Position numbers and translations under genes: made by a program
Shown: piece by piece, positions 32,415-44,206 of the stretch
Position numbering within the stretch: the first letter of the stretch is position 1
How the letters are laid out: each line of letters begins with the position of its first letter
Assembly (NCBI GenBank): GCA_905331475.1
Contig: CAJNYU010001767.1
Coordinates: forward strand, 62,001 to 126,000
Reading direction: 5' to 3'
Source of the DNA: Rotaria socialis
Lineage: Eukaryota; Rotifera; Eurotatoria; Philodinida; Philodinidae
DNA length: 64,000 bases
Notes under the pieces: generated by a model
Databases searched by the model: none
What the model saw: only the letters and a program-made list of their open reading frames with translations
What the model was told of the DNA's origin: nothing

Positions 32415-34182
32415 CTGCAATAAAGATATTAGTTTATTGTATAAATTACACTAAAGCAAAAATTGTATCTACTATAGAACGATTTTTATGCGATTAAAAT
32501 CCCCTGTTAATTCAATTTTAAACAGAGAGAATCAATACGGAAATTGAGTATGATCTTGTCATAACTCATTCAATAATACTTACCATTGAAACTATGTAGC
32601 TTCTTATTTTAGCGTAACAAGTTGAAGAAGTCATAGGTTAGGTTTTTTTGTGACACATTTTGCTTCATCGATATTGTTCCTGATATTAAACCTAATCAGT
32701 GGATCAAGTTTGTTCTAGTGAAGTGATAGTCAAAGTTAAGTGTGCGTCGAAAATCGATGACTTTATTTTTGTAATATACGCCAAGAGACGTTGGCAGTAT
32801 CGAGATGTGTACTAAATTTTCGAACTGTAGCTTTACTCATAGGAATTTATAAGAAATTTTACAATCTTGTGAAATTAACTATCGACTATAACAATTCTTA
32901 TGTGACGGTATTGAGTTTCGAAGTGAACTCAATTCCAGGGACATGTCTATAGGAGAAAATTATTTCTTGCAAGTTCATGATATTAACTACAATTAAATCC
33001 TTGACGCATGAGTTAAGAATTTAGTATAATTGTCACGATTCGGCTCTAAAGGCAAATAATTGAAGTTTTTGTTTTCTTTCGTCTTGCTGACATCTTTCAA
33101 GGAATTTAACATAGAGTGATAGCTCGATTCTGTAAAAACAAAAATGATATTTTATGCATATCATCTGTCTTGTAACTGTATATTCTATTCTAATATCACA
33201 AGTGAATGATGATTAAATAGCGAATGAATTCATTATCTTAAATAAACGAGAAGATTTCTTAGGTTTTTTTAATCAAATCAACAAATACATGACAACAACG
33301 AAGAATAAATCTCTACGTTTTGTTTAAAAGAAAGAAGAAAAAAAACAAATACAATGAGATAGGAATACGAACATGTAATATAATATCTGCGTTCGAGGCA
33401 TGAAGAAAAATCAAAGAATCCAAGTATAAATAATATATTAATGTTCAATTCACCGAACACGATCTGTATTGCGATAGCTACAATTGTCACGCAAGGAATC
33501 ATTATGTGTTTTGTATTCGAGTGGGCCTAAAATTAAATTAAATCTCCATGTACAAAAAGAAGCCCTTTAGAAAACTGTTTCAACTTTTTATTTGAAGATA
33601 ATCTCCAAATGCATTTATATATTCTTGAAAATGATTACATATTCATGAGTTACGTGCAAATTCATATCGTAAATAAAACCTCTATATTGTTCTCAGCAGT
33701 GTTACGGGTAACTTTAAACAATTTATATTGCAGAAAAAATGATTTTCAGTTACTTCTGATATTAAAAGCATTGATGTTCGTAGCTGTTCATCGAATATAT
33801 GCTTTTCAAGAATCATAAGCTTTCTAGATACTAATACCATTTGCCAAAATGAAAGTTCTTCTCAATTTATAAAAATCCCCGTTTAATATCAATCCTTTCC
33901 AAAACCTTAAGTTAGCATTAAAAAATTGATTATCGCGATTGCACTCGTAAGTGTTCTCATAGTCAATCTATCATTGACTTTTATCCTATTTGATATTCCA
34001 GACTAGATCAAGATCCAACTCAATATGGATTATCAAGCATAGTTGAAAACAAAAAAGCAACTGTTTCCTAGGTTTCCTACACCTTTAAAAAGTCAAGATT
34101 TCACACATTAATGGAATAACTACCTATGAGTGAATAGTATTTTTAATATTAATGTTGATTCTCGAAATGAATAAAATCCTTG
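32415..34182. other. Intergenic stretch between TMEM254 and the eIF4E gene
   Basis: Mostly featureless. A minus-strand frame at 33528-33278 (HIMIPCVTIVAIAIQIVFGE...) follows a plausible acceptor (TTAATTTTAG) and looks like one or two membrane segments, faintly reminiscent of ninjurin. No partner exon found. A 25-codon minus frame at 32842 (MSKATVRKF) is probably chance. Confidence 0.3.
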
Positions 34183-34887
34183 TTACTTACACTCTAGTGG
34201 TAAATTCAGAACTTTTTTCATTGTTTCTTTAATTCGTTGTGTAATTACTTGATTATTTGCCGTTTTTGTCCATATACTAATAAGATCTTCTTGTGGACGA
34301 ATAGAACATACAATTCCACATATTTCTTTTCCAACATTAAATTGTTCGCCAATAAGAGCCAAAACAAGAAGTTCCCATAGACGAGTTGATAAACCTTTCT
34401 TTAAACGTAAAATCCATTTACCACCAAGACGATTTCCTTCTTCTTCCCACATTGGTTTTAAATTCTCTTTAAATAGATGTACGTCACTGCAACATTAAAT
34501 TTATTTAAAAAAAACAAGATTCCTTTGTAAGAATAAAACCTATATAGTGGAAGTTCTGATGGAAATTTCATATGATCATAGTAGCACCAAAATTCTTCTA
34601 TGGAACCGAATGAACCTATTAGAGAAGAGTCCATAAGGAAAAAACATCGGTTAGAAAAACCAAATGAACTTACCAAGTTTTTTTAAACAGGAATCATAAT
34701 TAACAGAACTGTTGCGAAAAGTTGTTGGCCGATGCGTATACCAAAATGTCCAGCGGCTTTCGAGTAAATGAAATGGAGTATCACTGAGTGCAACATTACA
34801 TTCATCTTTTGGAGGGGATGTACTTTCTTCTGTTTTATCATTATTTTCAAGTGCAATTTCTCCATCGTCTATTGTATTTGTTGCCAT
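34183..34887 (-). CDS. EIF4E2: eIF4E2 / 4EHP-type cap-binding protein
   Basis: Exons (minus): 34887-34674, 34615-34540, 34486-34183; introns of 58 and 53 bp, GT-AG, phases joining to 197 aa. The eIF4E fold is clear: LLESRWTFWYTHRP, FGSIEEFWCYYDHM, HLFKENLKPMWEEE, GGKWILRLKKGL, WELLVLALIGEQF, GIVCSIRPQEDLISIWTK. Trp110 in PMWE is the second cap-stacking residue. At the first cap-stacking position there is Tyr64 (SSVNY) instead of Trp, which is characteristic of the 4EHP class that represses translation. The frame ends at TAA 34183-34185, but GTAAGT overlaps the last codons, so a further 3' exon cannot be excluded; I did not find one. Confidence 0.88.
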
Positions 34888-35928
34888 AATTTGTCAGAAA
34901 AATAAATAAATACAACAATGGGAAATTGCACGAAATAATCGACAAAAATATATTGATACACCTACAATAAATGGATCAAAACGAAAATAGGTACGACGTT
35001 GAAGTTTTTATTGGATACAAGAACTGCACCATCCAATATATAGAATACTCATCGAATTATTGTTAGTAAGCGACATCTATCTATCTATTGTATGTATCAA
35101 CTACCTCACGATAGTAGTATTTACACGATATTATAAATTATATATTGATGCGAGAATTGAGTCTCTAACCGTTTGAAAAACGTGACTAGATCGTTTTTAA
35201 TTGAAATATGAGTTAAAACATTCGGTTTAGTATCCATGTTTTATTACATATTTTTTAACATTTCGAATAACGTTAAACAGTAGTGAATCCAAGAATGACC
35301 TATGTACAAACCTAAATAGAAATATACACTTGATATCATCATGCAATGGCATAGCTACATTATTCGATTAGCTCGCTGTCATATCATACAGTGCAATTTT
35401 TGATTCAGATGTATAAATAACTTTTTCAATAAAGATCGAATGCATTATACATGACATCAAGAGTTGCACTAATGCTAAATAATATCAGCAAAAAGACAAT
35501 GATTTATAATAAAAAGAAGAGTCACAGTATGATAACAATGTAGTCTTGTATAATGAATTTTCAATATTCTTATGAGAGAGAATTAGTGAAGAACAGTCGG
35601 AAAATAATGATGCAATCATTTCGTGTCACACAATCATTGAATTCTATTTTCTACTGTAATAGATAGAAAGCAAAACTGCAATTGAAAGAAGAAAACATTG
35701 TTTCATAACTAATAATTCTTTGTAGAAGTTATCGATACAAAACTGCACTAATTCTATGGAGAATTCTAGACTAAAAACAATACATTTTCTATCAGCGATG
35801 ATATACATGAACATTCCTTTTAGCTAATTCATTTTTGAGACTCGTTCAAAATGTATTAAAACTAACATAGCAGGAGACAAATTTATTTTTGCTCGAAAAA
35901 AATAAATTTTCATCGGTTTATAAAATAA
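34888..35928. other. Intergenic stretch
   Basis: No gene or repeat recognised between the eIF4E and GH88 genes. Confidence 0.4.
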
Positions 35929-37226
35929 TTAAAGTTTTGCCAAACGTACGATGGCTTGTGTTAGATAATAATCACCATAGGCTAATGATACATCATATGG
36001 ACTTTTTGGATAAGGACCCATGGTTCCATTTGTAAGCAAAGCAGGTAGCTTATAATCTTTATCGCCATATATCAAATATTGTGGAGTCGACAATTGATCG
36101 ACAATAGCTTTAGCATTCGCCAAAAAGCTATCTTTCAAATTGCATGTAGGTGCATACTGAGATAGTTCAACAAGGGCACTAGCGAAAATAGCCGCAGCAG
36201 AGGTATCTCTTGGTTGATAGGCTAAAGTTGAGTTATGAGGAGCATCATAGTCCCAATAGGTCACTAAATCTGTGCTACTTGGAAGATGAGTTAAAACATA
36301 ATTTGCAGCACCGATAGCTTTATCAAGAAATGGTTGATATTTTGTATAACGATATGCTATAGTAAATCCATGAACAGCCCATGATTGTCCTCGACTCCAT
36401 GTTGACCAATCTGCATAACCTATAAGAAAATAAAGTTAAGAAAATACATGAAACGACCTGTAATTTTACCTTGAGCAGTATATTTTCGAACGACACTACC
36501 ATCTGTTTCATTATATTCTACGACATGATAAGAACTATTATCAGATCGAAAATGTTCATACATGGTTCGATTTGCATGTTGCCATGCTATATTATATAAT
36601 GTCTGATCTTTTGTTTGATTACTTGCTTCAAATAGCAATTCTAAATTCATCATATTATCAATAATAACCAAATATCCCGTGGGACTATTCCATGAACGTA
36701 TACATCGAACAATCGGTGAATATCGAGTTGCTAACGAACGAGCAGCAGTTACAATAACATCTAAATATTCGGATAGTTTCAATAAACGATATGCATTACC
36801 AAAGCCAGACATAATTACAAAGCCGACATCATGTGTTCCTGTATTATTGGCAAATGCAGCAGTTGGCGTTGTAACATCAATTGCACGTTTTAAAGATTCT
36901 CGAGTAGCATTATATGCAACGATATTCCATAGAACTCCAGGAAAAAAACCTTGTGTCCATCCATTGGTAGCCGTCGTAGACTTCCATTCATCGTCTAATG
37001 GATAACCATATGATGGATAAAAGGTTCCTGATGAATCGACAAATTCATAATAGAGAATAGAATATTGAACAGATGCATATCTCATAACATCAATTGACGA
37101 TACACCACGACATACTAACAATAAGCTAGTAAAATATAAAAGAGCAGTCATCGAATAATGATTAAGAAAAAGAATGAAAGAACAGACTGTCGTAAATAGA
37201 AGATACACCATTTTATGTATACACAT
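35929..37226 (-). CDS. Secreted glycoside hydrolase family 88 (unsaturated glucuronyl hydrolase-like)
   Basis: Exons (minus): 37226-36470 and 36419-35929; the 50-bp intron is GT-AG, phase 1, giving 415 aa. The N-terminus has a long hydrophobic stretch (residues ~5-45), likely a signal sequence from one of several Met codons. The (alpha/alpha)6 GH88 pattern is clear: NGWTQGFFPGVLW (88-100), THDVGF with Asp133, IIDNMMN with Asp190, the two acidic residues expected for catalysis, then HANRTMYEHFR, SSYHV, WSTWSRGQSWA and PRDTSAAAIFASAL. GH88 enzymes cleave the unsaturated uronic acid left by polysaccharide lyases on glycosaminoglycan- or pectin-like chains. The family is mainly bacterial and fungal, so horizontal origin is likely, with one intron gained (inference). 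Confidence 0.85.
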
Positions 37227-38559
37227 TTAGATTATTCTAAAAATAATAATTGATAAGAACTTTCTATTTATGAAAGAAAAAGAATGATACAAAATATTAA
37301 AAGAAAAAATGAAGTTGTGTCTGATAAATAATAACTTATTCTCATTCGATGACACTTGACTACTTCTAATATTTAATAAATAAATAACTGTTAGCCATGG
37401 AAAAATAAAATTCTTTTCCAAGTACAAGGATTATACTTTCGAATGGGATCATCCTGTGTGTCATAGAACAGTTTTAGATTTATCAATAATAATTAGAATC
37501 TTCGTGAGCTCTCCCATATTTACTGACACCAGATATTAATCCATGAACATCTGTTCTATTATATAGAGGACTTTTTAGACTGTGTCACTCCTATCACAAG
37601 TTTTGATGATAGTACTTTTATGCTTATATTATTCCCACGAAATGATTTTATAAAATATATGATATGTATAGTAACAATTAATATAGTTCAATTGATATAA
37701 AGTTCATAGGATTAGAATAAGTAAAATGTCGAATTAGGATGCCAGATAGACTGACGTAAAACAATATTTCAAAGTACTAAAATTCACCAAATTAAACTAT
37801 TTTGCTAGGTGGAACAAAATCTAGAATTCATGGAAAAGCAAATAATTTTAATATGTAAAATAGATTAATATGATGATATAGGCCATGACTTTCTAGAATT
37901 GCTTTTTCCCTATAAATTTTATTTTTAAATTATTCTTTTGAGAACAAACAAGTTCATAGTGAATCCACATTCGACAAACAACACAGCTATATATAATCGA
38001 TCGGAATCTACGAGAAATTGAATAACGAAAAACAAAAGGATTGGTTCTACCACTTCAATTTACAACATACTAAAAGTCTTTTAAGTAATGTAAATTCGCG
38101 ATAAAACTTTAATTAAGTATTTCAGCCGAAGCTCATTCATAGTAGTATTTTGCATTTTAAAGGACTAGAGTTTATAATGTTGACTACCAAAGTCTTCACT
38201 GGTTTGGTTGTAAAAAAAAAGAAAACTAAAATAGTCTAGAGTGCTCAAAGTTAGTAGTATTCTCTCTTCGTGTTTTTGTGAGAAATAACTAAAAGTAAAT
38301 TGTTATTTTTTTATTCAAGTCAATCTCGTGAGCAAAAAATAAAACCACATATTGATTCTAAATAATAGTCATGAATTGTTTAGCTGGAAACAGCCACTGG
38401 ATAAATAACATCTACTCGTCGCTGAAGTCTCTTTAAATAACCCTTAGAATTGGCATGAAATAATTGCCGACGAAATCTTTCCGATACACATACGTAGATA
38501 TAAAATGGACTCTGGATTATAAAACAAATAAATGCGAAAACCTCGGATTTAAATCCGAG
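37227..38559. other. Intergenic stretch upstream of the GH88 gene
   Basis: No gene recognised. Confidence 0.4.
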
Positions 38560-39455
38560 TGTTATGTGTACTTCAAAAAGTGAAAAGGTATATTCACTTT
38601 TTTTTTCTATAAGACATAGATCTCATCAAGATAATCCCTTGTCACTAAATTGCAAGGAGAAAATACAGGCGTGCTAAGTTAGCATGGACCACACTGTATG
38701 CGACCATATCCGGTGACCACTGACTCTACTCTTAGAGTGATATAATATCTTTAGAAATCACAGAAATTAAGTTCAGATTCGTGTTTAGCTTGGAAAACTG
38801 GGCAAGAAGAGTTATTTTTGAATGGATTTGCGCTTGTATCTAGCGGAATTACGATCGTAAGGAACCTCATGAATCTATAAGAGATATATGATAGATACAG
38901 GCATCAGTATTCTCCTAATAAATCACCAATATTAATAGCTATCGAGTTCGAGTTTTTACCTTTCGATAGTCCTTTTGGCTAGCTACAAAACCAGGCATTT
39001 GAGAAACCCCAAAACTACTGGTCATCTGAAATATATCTAGCCAATTTGGTTTCTGGATGCAGTTTTTGTGCATTTTTGAGACCTTTCTTAGGCGATATTT
39101 TGTTAGAAAGCTACGATTTGGTTCAAAATTAATATCAGATTCGGAATCAGCGTTAAAAACTGAGTCGATTTATATGTGTTGTGAATAATTCTAAGAAAAA
39201 TTTTTTTTTTGAAAAATCCCTGTACCCCCCCTCAGGGTTGGATTGGTCAATAATGACAATTTTTTCGATAACTCAACCATTTCTTGGCGGATCCTTCTCA
39301 TCTTCGAACTCGACTGAGACATTAATGAGGCTGAACTGTGTAGAAAATGTCATCATGATCTAACTCTCCTTTCGAGAGTTATTGTGTAAACGGACGGCCG
39401 GACGGACACACTGACCGATTCTAGAGTGTACTCACTTTTTTGAGTACACAAAAAC
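38560..39455. repeat. Degenerate element with inverted GTGTACTTCAAAAAGTGA-like ends
   Basis: The left end (38566 onward, GTGTACTTCAAAAAGTGAAA) resembles the complement of the right end (39426-39449, GTGTACTCACTTTTTTGAGTACAC), which itself forms a small hairpin. A GGACGGCCGGACGGACACAC stretch precedes the right end. No coding capacity. Probably an old non-autonomous transposon; boundaries are approximate. Confidence 0.35.
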
Positions 39456-39493
39456 AGCAACTATCAATTCAATAGAAACTCTTCTTTGAAAAA

Positions 39494-40350
39494 TTAGACG
39501 CTTACAGCAAAATAACTATAATAAAAACATGTCATGACAACATAAGCAATACGTAATCTTGCAACAATGACTAAATCTTGAATACTTCCATACACAAGAA
39601 TCAAATAGGCAACTAAACTTGGAAATATTGAGAAAACTGTACAAATAACTTGAATAAGAACCATAACTGGTAATTGTTTATCTAATTCGGGTCGAACTAA
39701 GGGTGCGGTTCGATAGGATAACTCTTGCATATTACGATAAGCCATTAATCCGAATGTAAATGCTATTGAATAGGGAAAAAAATTGCCAACAATGAGATAA
39801 TCAAAGGAAGTATTAAATCGAATAAAAGATTCATTAAGAATTGTACAGGTTACGATATTGATTGTTGATATTTTTACATGATTGTACACAAATAGACATG
39901 GACTTTGTTCAATGATGACGATAGGAATGGCAATGATCATTATACGACGTGCACGTTTGACATTACTCCAGCGTTACTATCGAACACGGAAATATGCTGC
40001 AAAATATTGATCGATCGTTGCCATGCAGACGTATGAAAACGAAATCATTGCTGTAGATTGAAAAGCATATGCTCGAAATTTACAATAGAATAAAGAAGTT
40101 TGTGTCCAATCAATATTAAATCCAGTTATCCATGATACGTGTATGTTTGTAACTAATTGACTAATATTGATATTGACGATGGAGAGAATAGTTAAATAAA
40201 ATGCACAAGAACTTTCTCGAAAAGTTTTAAAGCTAAGAAAAACAGTGTTATTTAGAAGTCAGTCTATAACACCAAGAATATTTATTGATATGCCACCGTA
40301 ATTATTCGTTGATTAGTTTGAAGAAGAGCCGAAATTAATGATGATGACAT
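39494..40350 (-). pseudogene. Rhodopsin-type GPCR pseudogene
   Basis: From ATG 40350 the frame begins as an extracellular tail (SSSLISALLQTNQRII) and shifts frame near 40290. It continues as TM1-TM3 with FLSFKTFRESSCAFYL, FYCKFRAYAF and CMATIDQYFA (the DRY-position motif), with a TGA at 40261-40259. It then meets two tandem stops, TAG and TAA (39979-39974), before resuming in frame from RWSNVKRARRIMII through TM4-TM6 (FSIFPSLVAYLILVYG). The frame ends at SYFAVSV, short of TM7's usual end; GTAAGC there could be an old donor. The pattern matches the large peptide-receptor-like GPCR family of bdelloids. Lesions: one frameshift and three stop codons. Confidence 0.7.
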
Positions 40351-41910
40351 GGATAGTTTTTTTTGTATTTATCTCCAACAGCGATATGAATGCTGATTTA
40401 GTCGTGACTGATTCTGTATAAACGCTAGAATCTCATTTTTTAAAAATTTTTTGACATTTATTTTTAACAAACACTAACCATATTTGATTAATTGAACCAG
40501 AAAGTGAAGTGTTTCTAATTGTGATGAAATCCTCATATGCGGCTTTTCCTCTCCGATTAATTTTCACAGACGGTCATGTCAAGTACATAGTACATAAAAA
40601 AAGGGGAATAATTGAAGAACTTTATTAATATCAAACTTTGTATAGGCTAGTTATGAATCAAGAGATGTTTACAACATTATTAACCAATAAAATTTTCAAG
40701 TTAATAGCGTAGAAAAATAATTTCTCTTAAATAAAATGCATTCTATGAGAAAATATTATAACTTTTCATTCTTTCGATGAGCTCAGAGTGAAATATATCG
40801 ATTAAAACCTACACTTCTATTAATAATGTATGTCAAAACTAAATGTTTTTTTTTTACTGAACTAGAGGTTTATTTTTATCCATTTGACTAACTAAATCAT
40901 TTTGGTATTTGATATTTTGTTATTCATGATGTCACACATTAAATTGTTCATGAATAGAATAGTCATTGAGTTCTTGTAACTCCAGCTGATGGAGTCATTA
41001 AGTTGAACATCTCAATTATGGCATTGGTAGAAAGTATAAAGAATATCAACCGAAATTCAGCTAGTACCGATGAGACAAGTATGCTTTTTCAATGCCAATG
41101 AATTACCAAATAAATTGATTAACCCTATATTTTCTGTACAATTTCTTTCGTAAGTAAAACAAAATTTCACTATTCGACTCGGCAAGCTCGACAAATTATA
41201 GAAAAAGCATCATCTGCATTCTTTTTTATCAGTATCGAATTGAAGAAGTTTTGGATAATAATGAAGAAAAATGACAAGAAAGGGACTTATGATTGAGAAA
41301 CCTCTGACTTGGTCCATGTCTGATAAGTAACATCGTGAACTACATTTAGCCAACAAGAGAGATTGCTGTATTTATCTATTGAAAATATTTTCCAATGGAT
41401 AGTGTATAAAAAGAATCATCTGTTTTTACTTAAGGCATTTAATACAGTGATATCTCTGTTGATTGAGTACTTTCGAAGCTTTTAAAGAATGTTCATACGT
41501 ATATCACATCTTTTTCTGTGAGATAAAAACATTTTTCAAATTAGAAATTTGTTGACTGACAATAACGTGATCAAAGACCACGCTCTATGTTTATCATTTT
41601 CTATCCGTGATTAGTGTCAGTTTAATAAAAGTTGTTCTATAATTTGTTGAAATAAAAAATTTATTGCGTAAAACACTTATAACGAATAATAACAGAATGG
41701 AATACAGAAGTTTTCACTCAATACATGTTTTGATGATTCATCACTATACGTGTTATCAATAGTGTTTCAAAAGTTTTAGCTTAGAATTACGAAGTGATGA
41801 AGCGCAAATTGATTTAGTTGACAGAGATTAATCGTGACTGGACAAAAAAAATAAAAATTTAGATTAGATAGATGTTCATTAATAGAGATTTTATTTTGTA
41901 TTTTATTTTT
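40351..41910. other. Intergenic stretch
   Basis: No gene recognised between the GPCR pseudogene and the F-box gene. Confidence 0.4.
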
Positions 41911-43662
41911 TTAACGAATCCATATTCGAATATCACCTTGAAAAACCATATCTCTGCTAACAATATATGTCGATGGCAAATGTTCTTTTAACCAAACAAT
42001 AAATTTATCTTCTCTGGTTTCATCGAAATTAGCATCTTCACATTGAACATTCAGCGTGCGAAGATTAATCATATTATGTAAAAGATAAAATATCATTCGA
42101 TGATTTTGAATTCTAATGAAGAGAATTTCACATTGAATAGCCAATAACGAATGAGTCAACATGATACATTGTTCATCAGTAAAATATTGATTGTATCCTC
42201 GTAAATCTAGATGATGGATTGATGAATGTTGAAACTCGAAAAAGGACATGTCCGGGAAGTGTGCTGAACATGAACTATAACGTAATGAATGCAGATTTGG
42301 TATATTATCAAGAAAAAATTGAAATTGATATGAAATATTAGTATCATCATCATTTAATTGGACACTAAGAGACTTTAATTGATCAAACTTCTGTATCATC
42401 GAATATAAATAACCATCTATAGGAAGTTTCAAAGATAAACTTTGAAGATTGGCAAATTGAATTGGTGATGAAACAATGTCTTCATTCGACAAACTTTCAT
42501 ATGTAAGATTATGTACACAATTGTAATGTATAAACATATTTTCATTAGGAGAAGTTGATTTAACGATCATTGAATGATCAAAATTAAAATAACTGTAACT
42601 ATATGGTAATGTGTAAAAATAAATAAAACTTGAAGTATTGGTTGGATTCCAATGACATCGAATAAACCATTTATGTTTCTCAAGCCAAAATGGACTTCGA
42701 AATGAATTGATTAACTCATTGATTTTCTCTTCACGATTGTTTTCATTAACAATTCGAAATTCCATTTTAAATCGAAATATTCGAAGATTCGATAGATTTT
42801 TATGAATAATATTCTCCCATTGATAACCATTTAGAATTGTATTTGCATTATCATCATCCAGACTGGACATGTCTACAGTCATTCTATATAAATTTGGCAT
42901 ATTTTGTAAGAATTTCGTTATTCTATTTTCATCTATTCGAGATATGCAAATATCTAACTGAGTAATTGACAAAAATGGTTCTTGTACATCATTATCATTA
43001 TTCGAATCAATGTTGAGTAGAACAGAAAAATGTCGTAGACAAGGTGTTTGTTTAATTAAAGCACTGATTTCATTTTGACAATGTTCACTGCCCCAAATAA
43101 ATAGATATTTCAACGATGAAGACATAACTGTTGGTATAAAAATATTATTTTCACCAAAATTTAGATTTAAATAACAATAAATCAACTTCGATAAACTCCA
43201 AATACTATCGATTAACCGTTGAGCATTGATCTGATCGAATTTAACATAACAACCAGCAAGAGTTAAATGTGTTAAATTTTCTAGGCGAATCCATTGAACC
43301 ATTAACGTATTCATTATCTCACGAGAACAAAGATCACATATTGAAAGAGATTTTAAATGAATGAATTGATATAGAGTTAAACCATGTTGAAGAAAAAGTT
43401 CGATTTGTTCTGGAGTATCGTCGCCATTGGAAAGGCTTAAGGAAACAATGTAATCGGCTATACTTGGAAGATATTCTTGACAAATAAGATTGAAATCGCG
43501 TTGAGATACCGATCGACAATTAAGATTAAATGATTGAAAATGAATCAATATAAGATTATTGAAGCGAACATTAAGATTATAAAATGCTCGAAGAAGTGAA
43601 ACAGGTGGAACATATTCAAATAGATCCAGAAGTAATTCATTAGAAAAAGATTCTAAGTTCAT
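41911..43662 (-). CDS. F-box protein with LRR-like body
   Basis: A single exon of 583 codons. Residues ~4-45 are an F-box (NELLLDLFEYVPPVSLLRAF, followed by NLNVRFNNLI), the Skp1-binding motif of SCF ubiquitin ligases. The rest is a long series of irregular leucine-rich strands (FIHLKSLSICDL, LENLTHLTLAGC, FANLQSLSLKLP, FDQLKSLSVQLN, IPNLHSLRYSS, SIHHLDLRGYN), which would bind the substrate. No other domain, no signal sequence. Intronless F-box genes of this type are highly multiplied in bdelloid genomes (family knowledge). Target unknown. Confidence 0.85.
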   Translation of the reverse strand: MNLESFSNELLLDLFEYVPPVSLLRAFYNLNVRFNNLILIHFQSFNLNCRSVSQRDFNLICQEYLPSIADYIVSLSLSNGDDTPEQIELFLQHGLTLYQFIHLKSLSICDLCSREIMNTLMVQWIRLENLTHLTLAGCYVKFDQINAQRLIDSIWSLSKLIYCYLNLNFGENNIFIPTVMSSSLKYLFIWGSEHCQNEISALIKQTPCLRHFSVLLNIDSNNDNDVQEPFLSITQLDICISRIDENRITKFLQNMPNLYRMTVDMSSLDDDNANTILNGYQWENIIHKNLSNLRIFRFKMEFRIVNENNREEKINELINSFRSPFWLEKHKWFIRCHWNPTNTSSFIYFYTLPYSYSYFNFDHSMIVKSTSPNENMFIHYNCVHNLTYESLSNEDIVSSPIQFANLQSLSLKLPIDGYLYSMIQKFDQLKSLSVQLNDDDTNISYQFQFFLDNIPNLHSLRYSSCSAHFPDMSFFEFQHSSIHHLDLRGYNQYFTDEQCIMLTHSLLAIQCEILFIRIQNHRMIFYLLHNMINLRTLNVQCEDANFDETREDKFIVWLKEHLPSTYIVSRDMVFQGDIRIWIR

Positions 43663-44111
43663 CGCTTACTGTGCTTTTTTTCTAAACTTGCCAGAATATA
43701 ATTAATAGGTTAAGAAATGATGATAAATAGAAAATATCAGACAGTTCAAATAAGATATAAATAGTATCCATCTATTGGTATATGTAAAATTTATGCAACA
43801 TCGATTTTCGTAATAGTTTTTCTTTACAAAGTTGTGAAATAACTTGTATGACATTCTTGCGCAATTCTTAGTATTTGCCAAAAGAGCATGTTTTTTTTGC
43901 GTTCTTTGAAACAAATGATTGCAGAATATAAACTTGCTTTGCATTTTATGTGTCTGAAGGCTGTCTGAAGCGAATTCAAGTGAGAAATGTGTTTGTTTGA
44001 AAACAAAAAATGGATGATTTTGCCTACTTCGCTATATCTCAAATATAAGCATATAAAATGTGTACCATATAATGAAGTTTGATTGGATGAAATTTTTCAT
44101 TAAATAAAAGA

Positions 44112-44206
44112 TTAAGGGGGAAAAAGCGGATCCGCAAGGCCCCCAATCGTAAGAAATCCCATGGGGATCCGAGGGATCCAATAAAAATCCCGGGGATCCT
44201 CAAATA
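44112..44206. repeat. GC-richer GGGGGAAAAAGCGGATCC patch
   Basis: It starts AAGGGGGAAAAAGCGGA and contains four GGATCC or GATCC boxes in ~70 bp. The opening matches the complement of the patch at 46140-46222, so it is a dispersed repeat family, probably a transposon end. Confidence 0.4.

Noticed and set aside
33278-33528. Ninjurin-like exon
   Set aside because: One or two membrane segments with an acceptor upstream, but no partner exon or decisive ninjurin motif was found.
39420-39455. GTGTACTCA-CTTTTT-TGAGTACAC hairpin considered as a terminator
   Set aside because: No gene reads into it and bacterial-type terminators are not expected; better explained as the end of an old repeat element.
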